NCBI GenBank assembly: GCA_024114885.1
Contig: CP099418.1
Location: 310,001-374,000 of the forward strand
Direction of reading: 5' to 3'
DNA length: 64,000 bases
Source: Septoria linicola
Taxonomy: Eukaryota > Ascomycota > Dothideomycetes > Mycosphaerellales > Mycosphaerellaceae
The notes under the pieces were generated by a model, which worked only from the letters and a program-made list of their open reading frames with translations, was not told the origin of the DNA and ran no database searches. Shown here one piece after another: positions 42,476-54,630 of this stretch (its first letter is position 1; every line of letters starts with the position of its first letter). The position numbers and the translations under genes are program-made.

Positions 42476-42940
42476 TACTATAGTAGGTTATTATATTCTA
42501 GATAAGCCTAAACTACTCTATAATAACTTTAGAATCCTTATTCTTTACTCTTTAATATAATAGCCTTTATAATAGCTATATTTCTAAGCCTAGATAGCGT
42601 TTAATAAAGTTATAGGCCTATTACTATCTAATCTCTTTTCTAGAGCGTACTCTAAGTATTAAAGAAGCCTAGGTATAGATAATAGCCTATATTAGTAAAT
42701 AACTACGTAAATCTAGATCTAATATTCTTTAATAGACTATCTCTTCTTCGATTAGAGTAAGCGCTCTATTAGATAGTAGTATAGTAGCCTTCGAAGTTAT
42801 ACTCTTAGCTCTATAGTTTAAGCGTTATAGATAGTACTTAATATATAGGTATAGCCTAGAGTACGCTTCGAAATCGACTATTCTAATAAGTATAGAGAGC
42901 CTACTATATAGTATCTTCGTTTAGAGAGCTTATCGCGTAT
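42476..42940 (-). pseudogene. N-terminal relic of a pogo/Fot1-type transposase
   Basis: Minus-strand reading from about 42,930 gives a Psq-type helix-turn-helix pattern (ALYTYQNSRFRSVLQAI), then EEEIVYQRILDLDLRS and NFIKRYLGLEIQ. This is the CENP-B/pogo DNA-binding pattern of Fot1-like transposases. One frame change and many stops are present. The DDE part is missing because the old LTR abuts at 42475. Confidence 0.6.
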
Positions 42941-43272
42941 ATTAGTAGAGTAATTAACGCGTTATATTAGTAGTAGTAGTTCGGAGAATTTTTGAATTAT
43001 ATGCCTTCCTGAATCACATGCTTATCAAACACGTTACCGCGTGATGTCCATCTGCACCTACCATTCTCCAAACCCCGGTTCGAGGAGCATCCATCTGCAG
43101 GCGGCTGGCGCCCTCAGCGCGGTTGCAGAACACCTTCTTATATCAGCGATTAAGCTTTACTTAGCCTCTGACACGTCAATCAGCTTGGCGCGCTGCCCTC
43201 CACACCAGCCGCGAGCGGCTTCTCCAGCTCCTTTCATCTACATCTTGTTGCCGCCAGCGCCTTTCGCCCGCT
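42941..43272. other. Left edge of the GC-normal island, promoter of the DUF7924 gene
   Basis: Composition returns to normal at about 42,985. The 290 bases before the start codon at 43273 should hold the promoter and leader. Open frames here are short and unsupported. Confidence 0.45.
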
Positions 43273-44820
43273 ATGGCCTGCGATCAGCCAACAGCCGGTG
43301 CACGCACTACAGGGGTGAAGAGAACACGGCCAGCTGGCAACGAACGACCACGCAAGAGTGCACGCTTGGAAGGAATCTGCCAGGGTAGACAAACGGCCCA
43401 GACCCAAACTCCTCGAGGATCTCTCGGTCGGAAGCGGACTCAAACACACATTAACGAAAATCTGCTCGGCAGTCGTGCGGAGCGGCGGCGCAAGTGGGAA
43501 CGTTCAGCTAAGCTTAACAAAGAAGAAGGCAGCACGAGCGAGGAAGAGCAAGACCCGATAGCATATTGGAGCCAGCACTCTCGGTGGCCCCCTAGTCACT
43601 TTAAGCTGTGCGGCAAGATGGTCAATGTACTTGCGCGGAAAAGATCCACGACATCAAGGAGCAGGAAGAACTCTGAGGCGCGCTCGATAACGCCTAGTTC
43701 AGCCACTCCAAGCGATCAAAAACCGCGGGAGGAGAAGAGTGCCGGCTACAGAGATCCTCGGTACAAAGTGCTACTGGCAACGAATGGCGTTTTCATGGAC
43801 AGGTCTGAGCTTGGAGTCTTGGAGTCGAGTAAGGTTCTCTGTCGAGATCTCTTCGCGAAAGATCAACGTCCTCCCGAGGGCACTCTGTTTGATGACGACA
43901 TATTTGAAGACACCTGCAAGATGGTAGAAGACAGAAATGAAGCGAAAGTGATCCAGGATATCACACGATTGGTCGTTCCGTCGGCTCAAGTACTAGCAGT
44001 TCGCGGCGCGAAGCACCTGAAGCGACTAACTGAGAGTGTCAACGAAGGCTGGAACAACTGTATCACAGTGACAAAGACGCGACCTCAGCCGGACTATGCA
44101 GTCGGCTTTCGACGGGAAGCATTCACGCAAGCCCAACTCGACCGAATGCAGCCCATCGTCGGCGATCTCATGGACCAGTCGTACTTTATGGCCACCTACT
44201 ACATGTACTTCCCATTCCTCTCATGTGAGGTCAAGTGTGGCGCCGCGGCACTCGACATCGCGGACCGCCAAAACGCTCACAGTATGGCCATTGCAGCCCG
44301 AGCTATCGTGGAGTTATTCAGAGCTGTCAAACGCGAGAAAGAGCTGCATCGAGAGATCCTCGCTTTCTCTATATCGCATGACCACCGGACCGTCAGGATC
44401 TACGGTCATTATGCCGAAGTCGACGAGCCCGAGCCGAGGTATTACCGCCACCTCATTCGTACCTTTGACTTCACGGAGCTAGACGGCAGAGAGAAGTGGA
44501 CCGCGTACAAGTTTACAAGAAATATATATGATGTCTGGATGCCGAGACACTTCGAGAGGATCTGCTCGGCCATCGAGGAGATCCCACCGGACGTCAGCTT
44601 TGCTATGTCGGAGTCGGAGCTTCATTTTACAGAGCAATCGGGACTATCGCAAGACGTCAGCGCGTACAGCATTGCCCCGTCAAGCGGCGATTCCAGATCA
44701 GTACAGGCACAAGGCACGCGGTCAAGTGTTCTCGACAATCCGTCTAGCACCCCGAGTACTTCGTTGGACGGAGGAGCATTTAAGAAACCGAGAAGGAATC
44801 GTGATGGAGGGCAGAAATAG
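43273..44820 (+). CDS. DUF7924-type fungal protein, possible PD-(D/E)XK nuclease fold, 515 aa
   Basis: A single intact frame. Residues 1-165 are basic and Ser/Arg-rich, probably disordered and nuclear (KRTRPAGNERPRKSAR). The conserved domain spans about 195-445 and has the strongly conserved fungal pattern SYFMATYYMYFPFLSCEVKCG, AADLDIADRQNAHS-like sequence (here ALDIADRQNAHSMAI), HREILAFSISHDHR and VRIYGHY, then EKWTAYKFTRNIYDVWMP. I assign it to the uncharacterised fungal family DUF7924 from memory of that pattern. Pro273-Asp274 and Glu319-Val-Lys321 could be the PD...ExK catalytic set of restriction-like nucleases; this is inference. The C-terminal 75 residues are low-complexity. It sits alone in a non-RIP island between two inverted Gypsy copies. 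No RIP stops are seen. The start at 43273 is the first in-frame ATG; later Met codons (for example 43618) are alternatives. Confidence 0.8.
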   Translation: MACDQPTAGARTTGVKRTRPAGNERPRKSARLEGICQGRQTAQTQTPRGSLGRKRTQTHINENLLGSRAERRRKWERSAKLNKEEGSTSEEEQDPIAYWSQHSRWPPSHFKLCGKMVNVLARKRSTTSRSRKNSEARSITPSSATPSDQKPREEKSAGYRDPRYKVLLATNGVFMDRSELGVLESSKVLCRDLFAKDQRPPEGTLFDDDIFEDTCKMVEDRNEAKVIQDITRLVVPSAQVLAVRGAKHLKRLTESVNEGWNNCITVTKTRPQPDYAVGFRREAFTQAQLDRMQPIVGDLMDQSYFMATYYMYFPFLSCEVKCGAAALDIADRQNAHSMAIAARAIVELFRAVKREKELHREILAFSISHDHRTVRIYGHYAEVDEPEPRYYRHLIRTFDFTELDGREKWTAYKFTRNIYDVWMPRHFERICSAIEEIPPDVSFAMSESELHFTEQSGLSQDVSAYSIAPSSGDSRSVQAQGTRSSVLDNPSSTPSTSLDGGAFKKPRRNRDGGQK

Positions 44821-45640
44821 TCACTGACGCAGGTCCTTGCGAGTCATCATTTGGTTCTGCAGCAAGCCTGATGCATTGTTACCGAGTCTATAAGTCATAT
44901 ATGCTCAACTTCAATTCACTATGAGGGGCACCATTATCGTTGATATGGTCGTCCACAGCGTTGACAGACGACATGACTGCAGCAACAATGGCACGTCTCC
45001 ATACAACTGAATGGTGGCAGGGTGTGACTTCCCTAAACGCACACTACACGCTTTTGCGTCCGGTTCGAGAGGCAGATTTGTTGCCGCATCGCCTTGTCAA
45101 CGCTCGGAGCGACCAGAATGCGGATCATGACATTGAAAGAGCGCCTTGCAGAACGTAGTACTTTCCTCGCAACACTGGCCGTATTGTCTGTGGACGCACC
45201 TAACGCTTCGCTCCAGGACGCAATAAGTGCGACTGACATCATGGGGTGGAATAGTGGAATCTCGCATCAGGAACCAAGGGGTACGCTTGTCACGAAAGTG
45301 AAGTCTTTGACAGCACCTCCCAACCCGCAGTCATACAGCTGTCTATTAGCGAGCTAGGTAACCCCAAAGATGCAAGCAAATACATCTCACCCTACAAGAT
45401 GTCTGACTTCACAGCTTCGCACGACCTTCAAAGGCGAGTGCAGCGCACTGCAGTACAACTGAATTCCAATAATTACGATACTCGCTATGTTGATGTTTTC
45501 TGACGATGTCAAACGATAGGTGCTAGCACGTAACACTGAGGACGGCATTGAATCACGTGACACTGTAAACGCCGTTTACTAGTCTCAGTGCATAGACCGC
45601 CTCGCTTCGTGGCCTAATAAGCTAACAAGTAGCGGCCTCT
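44821..45640. other. Right part of the GC-normal island
   Basis: About 800 bases of normal composition downstream of the DUF7924 gene. Overlapping short frames on both strands (for example 45094-45357) show no family signature. It may contain the gene's 3' untranslated region and old single-copy DNA. Confidence 0.5.
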
Positions 45641-46260
45641 TTATATAGTAGTCTAAGGGTTAGATATTAGAAATAACCTATATAGAGTAGCTTCTCTATA
45701 CAAATTTAGTATATATATAGAATAGCTTTATATATTAGCGTATATAGTTATTAGGCTCCTAGCTATCGTTTTATTAATATCTAGTAGTATAGATTATAGT
45801 ATTTAATATACTAAGTATAGTAGTATAGCTAGTCTAGAGTTCTAGATATATCTTTATTATATTTTAACTTATTAAATTATCTAGATACGTTATATAGAGA
45901 GTAGCCTCTCTATACTAAACTTATCTCTTCTATTAATTTTTATACTATCGAGCCTATTCTATCTATAATCGATAGCTAACTAGGTCTAGTATTTAAAATA
46001 GTTAAGTCTAAGACTAATACCTAAGCTACCTAGATATAATCGATTATAGTATAAACTATCTATTTAGCCTTTAAGTATAAGTAGAGTATATATTTTAAAT
46101 AGTCTAATTACTCTAGATATATTATTCGACTTAGTAGATATATAGCTATTAGTAGAGATCGAGACTAGAAGAGCTAGGTCTATAAGTAGTCTAGAATTTA
46201 AAGAAGTTAAAAATTATAAAATCTAGATAGAGAGTAATAAGTATAAGATAGCTTTTATAT
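45641..46260. other. AT-rich RIP-like DNA, unidentified
   Basis: TpA-rich sequence between the island and the LTR fragment at 46261. No coding relic or terminal repeat could be recognised. Confidence 0.55.
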
Positions 46261-46520
46261 TAATAAGTAATAACTACTCTAATACTAACCTCCTAGGTAG
46301 GTATAAGAGTAGCTATTATAGAATAAGACCTATTTAGATAGTAATAGTCTTATAATATATAGGTTAGATAGTAGTAACGAGCTTAAACTAGTAGCTCTAG
46401 GCTTAAGAGCTTATATTAGAAACGTAGAATATTAAATTAATTAAGTAGAGTAAATATAGCTATCTTAGAAACGAACTACTACTTTAGTTCTATACTAAAA
46501 CTACTAAGTATAGTATATAG
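46261..46520 (-). repeat. Older Gypsy LTR fragment abutting copy 2
   Basis: About 260 bp, similar to the 280-bp Gypsy LTR in reverse orientation but more diverged, and lacking the last 20 bp or so (the GTAGGCCTTTACC end). It runs directly into the LTR at 46521. Confidence 0.8.
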
Positions 46521-46800
46521 TAATAGATAATAACTACTCTAATACTAACCCTCTAGGCAGGTATAAGAGCGGTCGCTATAGAACAAGACCTATTCGGATA
46601 GTAATAGTCTTGTAATACGTTAATTAACTAGTAGTAACGAGCTCAAAATAGTAGTCCTAAGACTAAGAGCCTATACTAGGACCGTAGGATATTAAATTAA
46701 TCAAGTAGAGTAAATATTACTATCTTAGAAACGAGCTACTACCTTGCTTTTATACTAAAACTACTAAGCACGGTATATAGGTAGGCCTTTACCTTACTAA
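46521..46800 (-). repeat. Gypsy copy 2, 3' LTR
   Basis: 280 bp, the reverse complement of the copy 1 LTR, starting TAATAGATAATAAC and ending CCTTACTAA. It keeps more C and G than the abutting LTR fragment. Confidence 0.87.
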
Positions 46801-46921
46801 TCCTCTCTTCCTTAGTATCTAACTAGATACCTAACTACCTATAGATCTTACTTAGAATTACTTAAAACTAGTTAGTTTTTCTATTAAAGTCTATTAAACT
46901 TTTAATTAGAGGCTTATTAAA

Positions 46922-46946
46922 TAGTTACCTTTTCTAACGATAACTA
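46922..46946. repeat. 25-bp palindrome, Gypsy copy 2, site 4
   Basis: Mirror of copy 1 site 4: TAGTTACCTTTT / TAACGATAACTA. Confidence 0.7.
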
Positions 46947-46949
46947 CTA

Positions 46950-49900
46950 AAAACACCTTCTTAGATCCGATTATTATTCGCTAGACGCTACTCTTCTACT
47001 ATATCCTTAGAGATTTCCTTAGGAATAGCCTCTCTCTTCTTCGATACTAATACTTCTAAGTTACTATCTACGCTTATAAAGCTAGCTTCGCTAAATATAT
47101 ACTCCTTAATGTCTATAGCTATAGCGTAGGTAGTATCGAATTAAGCTTTAGCTATAGTCTACTATTTAGCTATATAGACCTTAAACTCCTTCTTACTTAT
47201 ACTAAAGAGCTTCTTTATTTCTATACTTACTACCTAATCTGCCTATAGAACTCGGCCTACTAAGGCGTTAGAAATCGGGCCTAGGCCGGTTAATAGTACC
47301 TCTATAGCGAAAGGCTTTATCGCTCGTATAAAGTATATAGTACTAGAAGCTATAAAGGGTATCCGCTCGCGATAGAGATATACGTTATAGATCGTAGAAA
47401 CGTTAACGTAATTACTATTAGGTAGCTTATCTAACGTGCGACTATTAGAGTAGGCTAGAAATACTATAGGAATTAAGCGATACTCTTCGCCTATACGAGT
47501 ATACTACTAAGGGATATAGAGGTATAAAATAACTAGCGAGCTCGTATTAGTATAAGGATTCTTCTAACTAAGCTTGAGATTAGCTTTTATTTCGTTAGTA
47601 ATTACTAGAGGTATAGTCTCGACGAAGCCTATACTATAGCTTTACTTATTAGCGATAATACGCCTCGCTAGCTACTTCGCCTCCTTAGGGTTAAAGAGCT
47701 TGTTACTAATCGTGTCCGAGGTTAGTAAAAGTCGTCCTCTATCGCTAGTATCGTCTAGAGAGATCGTAAACTAAACCTAATTAAGGCTCTTCTTCTTAAA
47801 TAGTATATTCTCGTTTAAGGCGATATACTAGAAGCCGTTAAGGTAGTTAGAACTAGCCTTATCGTCGAAGATATAAAAGATAGTAGATAGGTAGGCTACG
47901 TACTTAATAGTCGTATACGGAGTAGTAACTAGCTAGTATAGCTATAGTAAAGGATATTAGCGAAGAAGCTATTAGGATAGCGAGTACTATATACCGCGAG
48001 ACTAACTATACTAACTAATAGCTGTGTTATACTATCGATATACTATAAACTTATACCGTATAGCTTCGAGTAAAGAGTCTAGGATCTAAAATAGGCCTCT
48101 AGTAGAAGGAGAATAGAAGAGGAAGCTATAATCGGTCTAGGTACCCTTATTACTATTATAGTCTAAGAGCTCTTAAGCCCTCTAATAGACGTTAGAAGTA
48201 ACCTTCAAGTCTACTTCGGTTACTACGAACTAAAAGGGTCCGAGATAGCTTCTACCTACCTCGCGTATTAGAGCGTTAATATCGTCCTCTAGTTCCTAAG
48301 TATTAGTACCCTTCTTACTATAATAAGAGCGTCCTACTAGCTTAGAGAAGAAAGTATTCGCTTCTAGCTTAAACTATGTCTAGTTTTAAGTATTCTAGGC
48401 GATAAGGGCTTAGAGATCAGCTATACTACCTATCTAAATAATACGCTAGTAGAGAGTATACGTTACGTTAGCTGTCTTTAGTAGCTTTAAACTTATAGTA
48501 TTACCTATCTTAGTTATATATTCTTTATAAAGAGGCTAGCTAAGGTATAGAAGAATATTAATTAAAGCGTAGCTCTTAGCTACCTTCTTCTTCTCCTAGA
48601 TATTATTAACTTCTTAAAAAGCTCTACTAACGATTATATAGTAGTAGACTTCAGAGGTAATACTATTCTTTATATAAGCCTAGTAACGTAGATTAGGCTC
48701 CGAGTCGTTCTCTAGCTTAATTCCGCTATTATCTTCTAGTACGATTAGCGATAGGCGTTATAGACTCGGTAGCGGCTCTGTTATAGGCAAAACTTAATCT
48801 TATATAAGATCGCTATTATCTAAAGTACTTAGTATAGGAGAAGTTTCGATCGAGTTAGTAATAGTTTCTTTAGCGCGAATTCTAGTAAGCCTCTCGCTCT
48901 TATAAAGGATAGGCGTAGGCTTCTTTATAGAGCTTAGCGTTAACTTCTCTAATTAGGCTTTTAGCTTCTATATAGTACTAGGTAATACGGAATCTCTAAG
49001 GCGAGGCTCTAGAGTTATAAGTAAATTACCTTCTTCTTCTCCTTCTTAACTAGAGTTTCGAGTAGGACTAGATAAGGATAGGCTCTTAGGCGTAGAGGAA
49101 GAGAGACGTTTATTAGGTCTTAGGTTTCTAGGAGGAGGTAATAGTCTATAAGATATAGAGGGCTATCTCTCTACTACTAGGAACACGTAAGTCGGTTCTT
49201 CGAAGATCTCTCCTTTAATAAGCTTAACTATAAATCCGTACTAATTAAGTCTATAGCTCGCCTCTAGGCGTGCCTCTCTTATCTTATAGCTAAATACGTC
49301 GACCTACGAGAGCTCTACCTTAAACTTGTTCTAGTAGCGTCTCCTATCTAAGTTCGTATTAATAAAGCCTAAGCCTTATAAGCTAGGAGTCTTCTTACTC
49401 CTCTATAGCTAAAAGTGCTAGCTACGAGAGAATATATTCGCTACCTACTAATAGAAACGATCTTACTTTTACTACGCTAAGAAAACCTAGTCTTTAGGCT
49501 CGCTCTCTTTAAAGACGCCTTTATACTTATTTAACTATTAACGAAGGTTCCTAAGTATCTCTTTATTATATAAGACTTAGTTAAAGAAGAGGAAGTTCTA
49601 CTTATACTCAAACTCTATACGTAGCTACTACTAGATTAAGTTTCTCTCCTTTACTAAGTCTCGGCCTTCTTAGTATATCTTCTTTATATTATCGCGCTTT
49701 ACGCTCTACGCGTCAAGGTACTTTAGTAAAACCTTAGCTAAGAGGCGTTTAAAGAAGTTAAATATACTAATCTTTATTCTATCGTTTACTTCCTCGACCT
49801 ACTTAAGTACTAAGTCGATACTCTCCTCTTATTCTTATAGAGTCTCTAGCGATAGAATAGCTTCGGTAGCGTTATTAAGGTTCGTTATACTAGTAAGAGG

Positions 49901-50490
49901 TCCGCTTAAAGGCTAGAAGCTAACGATAGAGCCTTTATAATTAATATAAGCGAGCGCTATACCTTATATAGAACTTAAAGAAGCTATTTTTTGTCTTTTC
50001 TTTAAGGAATCTTGTCTAGGTAGTTCTTATATTAGACTTCGAATAGGCGAGGTAGAAGGCGAAAGCGCTAGTCTTAATAAGCGCTTAGGCGTTAAAGAAC
50101 GCTAGAAAGGGGAAGTCTTATTCTTTATACGCGAGAGAGAAAGAGAACGTCTTTAATTAGTCGTATTAGTAGCTTAAGGCGATATAAAGCGCGTAACTAG
50201 TAATAAGTAACTTAAATAGCGAGGAGGGTCGAGCGCGTAGCTAGTTATAGAGTTTTCTATTATATTAGTTACTACTTACGTATATAAATAGCTATATAGC
50301 GTTACTAGGTAGTAACGAAAGATAAGAATCGAACTTAATAGAAACAAGGCTCTATAGTAACTAATTAATAGTTAATAAGGAAGAAGAGATCGTTTAGAGC
50401 GTAAAAGTAGCCTAATTATATACCTTATTATAGTAGCGTAACTACTATTAGGATTAGGGGTCTATACGTAGAGCTTAGTTACGTAAGGTT
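46950..50490 (-). pseudogene. Third module of Gypsy copy 2, product unrecognised
   Basis: Reverse-complement counterpart of the third module in copy 1, about 3.5 kb, with a minus-strand coding reading interrupted mostly by TAG. The region opposite 41472-41705 is near 47.23-47.46 kb and is well conserved between the copies. Confidence 0.5.
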
Positions 50491-50491
50491 T

Positions 50492-50516
50492 TAGTTATCG
50501 TTTAAAAAGATAACTA
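50492..50516. repeat. 25-bp palindrome, Gypsy copy 2, site 3
   Basis: TAGTTATCGTTT / AAAAGATAACTA, between the mirrored third module and the pol module. Confidence 0.8.
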
Positions 50517-51829
50517 AAAGTTTACTTTACCTTAACGTTTCCGTAGCCGTCGTATACTACTAACGCTACTACTAACTATTATAGTATATACCTTACTATT
50601 ACTAACGAGGACTAAGACTTAGATATCGTCGTCGTTACCTCTACTAATTTAAAAGAGCCTTATTTTTTGTATACCTAGTCGACTTACTAGATCGCGCTTT
50701 CTATATCGTAAGAGACCGCTAGCGCTATAATTAATAGCTAGAAAGGAGCTATTAGAGCCGTTATTAACGAGGATTTAAGCTTCTCTACCTTTATATAGGC
50801 TAAAAACCTTAAACTTTAAGAATTCTCTATTAGAAACTAATATTTTTAGCGATTTCTTTAGTTAGGCGAAAATTAGTAATAAAAGGATCTTTAGGATAGA
50901 AAACCCTTATCTCTCTTCTCCGATTAGCGATAGAAAAGGGCTCTAGGAAGGTAGATTATAGTACTAACCTTAGAAATCGCTAGTAGAAAAGAGCTTTAGG
51001 AGTATAGGTCTAGCTTAGATTTTTAAGACCTAGTAGTAGAAAGTAGCTTAGGATAGCTAACTTTTATAGCGATAGTAGGCTTAGGACTTAGAAAAAGGAG
51101 TAGGATAGTAGGTTAACTAGTAGATATAGAATCTATACTTAAAAGTTAAGCTTAGAGGAGTAACTAGCTATATAGATACTTATCTTAGCTATAGAAAATA
51201 GTATTAGGATAGTTAGGATTAGCTAGATTTCTACTAATCTAGTAAAAGAGAAGCTCGAGAGGCTTAGATTAGAGCTCGATAGTAGCTTTAGGAATAAAAG
51301 AAGCGTTTAGGACAGCTAAGATTTAGCTAGATTTCTACTAGTCTAGTAAATTATAAGCTTAGAAAGCTCTAATTAGAGCTTAATAGTAGCTTTAGGATTA
51401 AAAGAAGCGCTTAGGAAGGTTAGATTAGAGCTCGATAGTAGCTCTAGGAATAAAAGAAGTACTTAGAATAGTACGATCTTAGAAAGATTAGCCTTTTTTA
51501 TAGTAGAGGCTAGGCTTTAGTAGCTAGATCTTAGCTTATACCTCTAATTAAGTATCGCCTATCGAATTTCTACTTCTTTAGCTCTACTAGGCTAGCTTTA
51601 GCCTTTAGCTTACTAAGTCTTCTACTTCTTCTTTAAGCTCTATTAATAGCTAGCGTATATAACTCTCTCTTTCTTCTTAAGTTATTACTAATAGCTTACT
51701 AATAAAGATCTATAGATGCTTATACCTAGGTAGAAGGCCTAGTTCTATAACCTTCTCTATCGGTAGTAGTACTTCTTCTAGGTTAACCTAATCCGGAACT
51801 AGCTTTAGGTTCTCTTATAGAAAGATATA

Positions 51830-54630
51830 TTTCTTAAGGTCTATCCTCTTATAGATATACTCTCGTTTAGAGCTATCTAGTTCCTTAAGCTTATACGATA
51901 TACCTCTCTATAATACTTTAGACACTCTAAAAGAGCCTTCCTACCTAAACGTAAGCTTATAGAAGAAGCTAGTTTTTAACTTAGAGCGGTATACTAATAT
52001 AAGATCTCCTTCCTTTAGTATAATAAGATCTATACGATAATATTTATCGAAGTACGCCTTGTTCTATTCTTAGAGACGCTATTAACGTAGTCGTCCTTCT
52101 TCTATAATCGTTTCTATAGCTTCTAGAGCTTAAGCTCGAATCGTAAGAAGCTCTACTCTAGTCTTAACCTTGCCCTAATCTATAATCTAGAAGGTATAGT
52201 ATTCTAGCTCGATTAGTAGTACTACGTCACGCCTAATTATTACCTCTAATAGTATTAGACTAGTAGTAGAGACTATTATCGTTCTCTCTACCTATAGAAC
52301 CGCTAGAATATAGTCGCGAATCGTATAAAGGCCGCTATTAGAGAGCTTTAAGTAAGCGTCTAATATTGTCTTATAGCCGACTTTAACGATAGCGTTAGAC
52401 TAAGAGTAGTATAGCGAAATATTAATACGTTTAATACTATACGATAGTAGTAGCTTCTCTACTTTACTAAGGTTAGTCTTATAGTTATTAAGGATAACTT
52501 CTATAGCGGCACCCTACTAGTAAAAGATCTCTTTCTATATAAACCTTACTATCTATACTAAGGAGATACTCTTTACTAGGCACTAGAACATACGTACTTC
52601 TAGCTAGCGTAATAGAGATTCGCGTATAACTATTAACGAACACTTCTTTAAGATATATAAGCCGTCGATATACTACCTCTAGCTAACCGTAACTTAGAGC
52701 GGGATCTATAGTTCTCTAAGCACCTATCGTCTATACTAAAGACTATAAATAGTATACTACCGAATAGCGAGCGAGATTTAAGCCTAGACTCTATCCTACT
52801 ACTATCGTTTCTAGATAAGATTATACGTCTATTTAGCGCTACGATAACCGTTCTTATAATAGTATACCTTAATAATACAAGCTCGTACTTTAGGTTTATC
52901 GATAACTCGCTATAGAGGTCTAGCTACTCGCTCTTAGCGCTAGAGCTAGTTATTCTTAATATAAAATAGCTAATACTTCTTCCTTAGCCGCTTATACTCG
53001 TTATTAGAAACTCTCTTAGGTCTTTATATCTATATAAGTACGAAAGCGATATTTATTAACTCCTAAGAGTAGATCCTATTAATTATAGATAGCTCGCTCT
53101 AAATTACCTATATAGAGAAAGCGTTAACGTAAAAGGTATCGAAGAATTGCTCGTTAATTATTAGATCTACGTCTTCTTCCTATTCTATAGCCTCTATATC
53201 TTTAGGTATAATAGGCTTCCTTAATAACGAATCTAGAGCTATATACTTCTTACTAGGAACATATATAACGTTAAAGTCGAAGAGGTAGATCTATACTAGC
53301 TAGCGCGTTATTACTATATTTAGTAAATTAGAGGTAGCTTTATTAAGCTAGTAAACGAGGGTATTTATATTAATCTCTAGTTAGAAGTATACTCCGAATA
53401 GCTATAGTTTTAGCTTCTTTAATACCTTTAGTATACTAAGGTATTCGCGCTTTCTAGTATCGTACTTAACCTCTACTAGGTTAAATAGGCTAGACTTATA
53501 TCGAACTAGATAGCGGAGAAGTAGCTCGTCTCGATTATATTAGGAAAGCGTATATCTCTAACCTTTACTACTCGAATCTATACCTACGATAATAAGTCCT
53601 ACTCCTTCTCTAAAGTTAAGAGTAACTAGGGCTAGGGCTAAAACTAGTACCTTTAAGACGACGTCTTTAGCTAGTTAGTATTCGGTAGTCTATTAAAACT
53701 TAGTATCCTTCTATAAGAGCTTAAATAGTAGAGTAAGGATAATCGTAAAACCTTTAACCTAGACGCGGTAGTATATAACTACGCCGAGGAAGATTCGAAC
53801 CTTCTTCTAATTCTCTAGAGTCGGCTATTTCTTAATCTTCGCTACTCTCGCGAAGTCTAGATAGCGACTATCGATACTAGTAAGGTAACTAACGATTACT
53901 AACTGTTCGTAATAAAGCTATAGCTTATTAAAAGCTACGGTTATATTAGCTCGTTCTATATTATAGAGAACGTCGTCTACGGCTATAATATGTTTAATAA
54001 CGTAACAGCGGAGGCTAGGTTTAACCTCTTTACTATCGTACTTCGTCTTAGGCTCTTTAATACTAATATTATTAAGGAACGGCTATACCTTATACGAGAT
54101 ATACTCTATAAGTACTTGATTAATAATATAAACGAACTAGGTAATAGAATTCGTAGCTCCTTATAGTAACGTTGTCTACCGTAACAAGCCTAGTAGTAAG
54201 TCAAAACCTATAAGGTCTCTATAGGATTTATCGAGTAGGATTTAGTTATATCTAGAGAAGATATTAACTAACGAGGCTAGCGCGTAACCGGTAAAGTCCT
54301 TAGAGAAACCCTTAGCGTCAGGTAGTAAGTTCGAATCTCTTATAGTAACTTAATTAAACTTCTAAGCTACGTTAATTAACTAATACTTCTTTAGCTTACC
54401 TACCTCTATCTTCTTACTAATAAGGAAGTACGGGTTTCGATAAGTACTATAGTATAGCTTAAGAGTTCTAGCTTAGATTCGTTGTCTTAGTATGTCTTCT
54501 ACGATATACCGTAGAGATAGGTTTAGCTTGAAGCCTAGATACTACTATAGCTCGTAAGGAACTATCTAAATCTTTTATAGTAGAGTAATATTAGGATTAA
54601 TTCGGCCTAAATACGTAAAGTCCTACGTAA
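51830..54630 (-). pseudogene. Pol relic (integrase, RNase H, reverse transcriptase) of Gypsy copy 2
   Basis: Mirror of 34,300-37,100 in copy 1, with integrase at the lower and reverse transcriptase at the higher coordinates on the minus strand. The same motifs can be read through stops. Confidence 0.7.

Larger units (their letters stand above)
21310..42985. repeat. AT-rich nested transposon block with RIP signature
   Basis: Composition changes abruptly at about 21.3 kb and reverts at about 42.98 kb. Within the block TpA is very frequent while CpA and TpG are rare, and CpG is partly kept. Every recognisable coding relic is full of TAG and TAA. This is the pattern left by RIP, which changes CpA to TpA in repeated DNA. 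The layers inside are listed separately. Confidence 0.93.

Noticed and set aside
43041..43388. 115-codon frame overlapping the start of the DUF7924 gene
   Set aside because: It is in another frame, is shorter, and has no conserved pattern, while the overlapping 515-codon frame matches a family.
45094..45357. 87-codon frame and neighbours downstream of the DUF7924 gene
   Set aside because: Frames on both strands overlap and none shows recognisable protein features.
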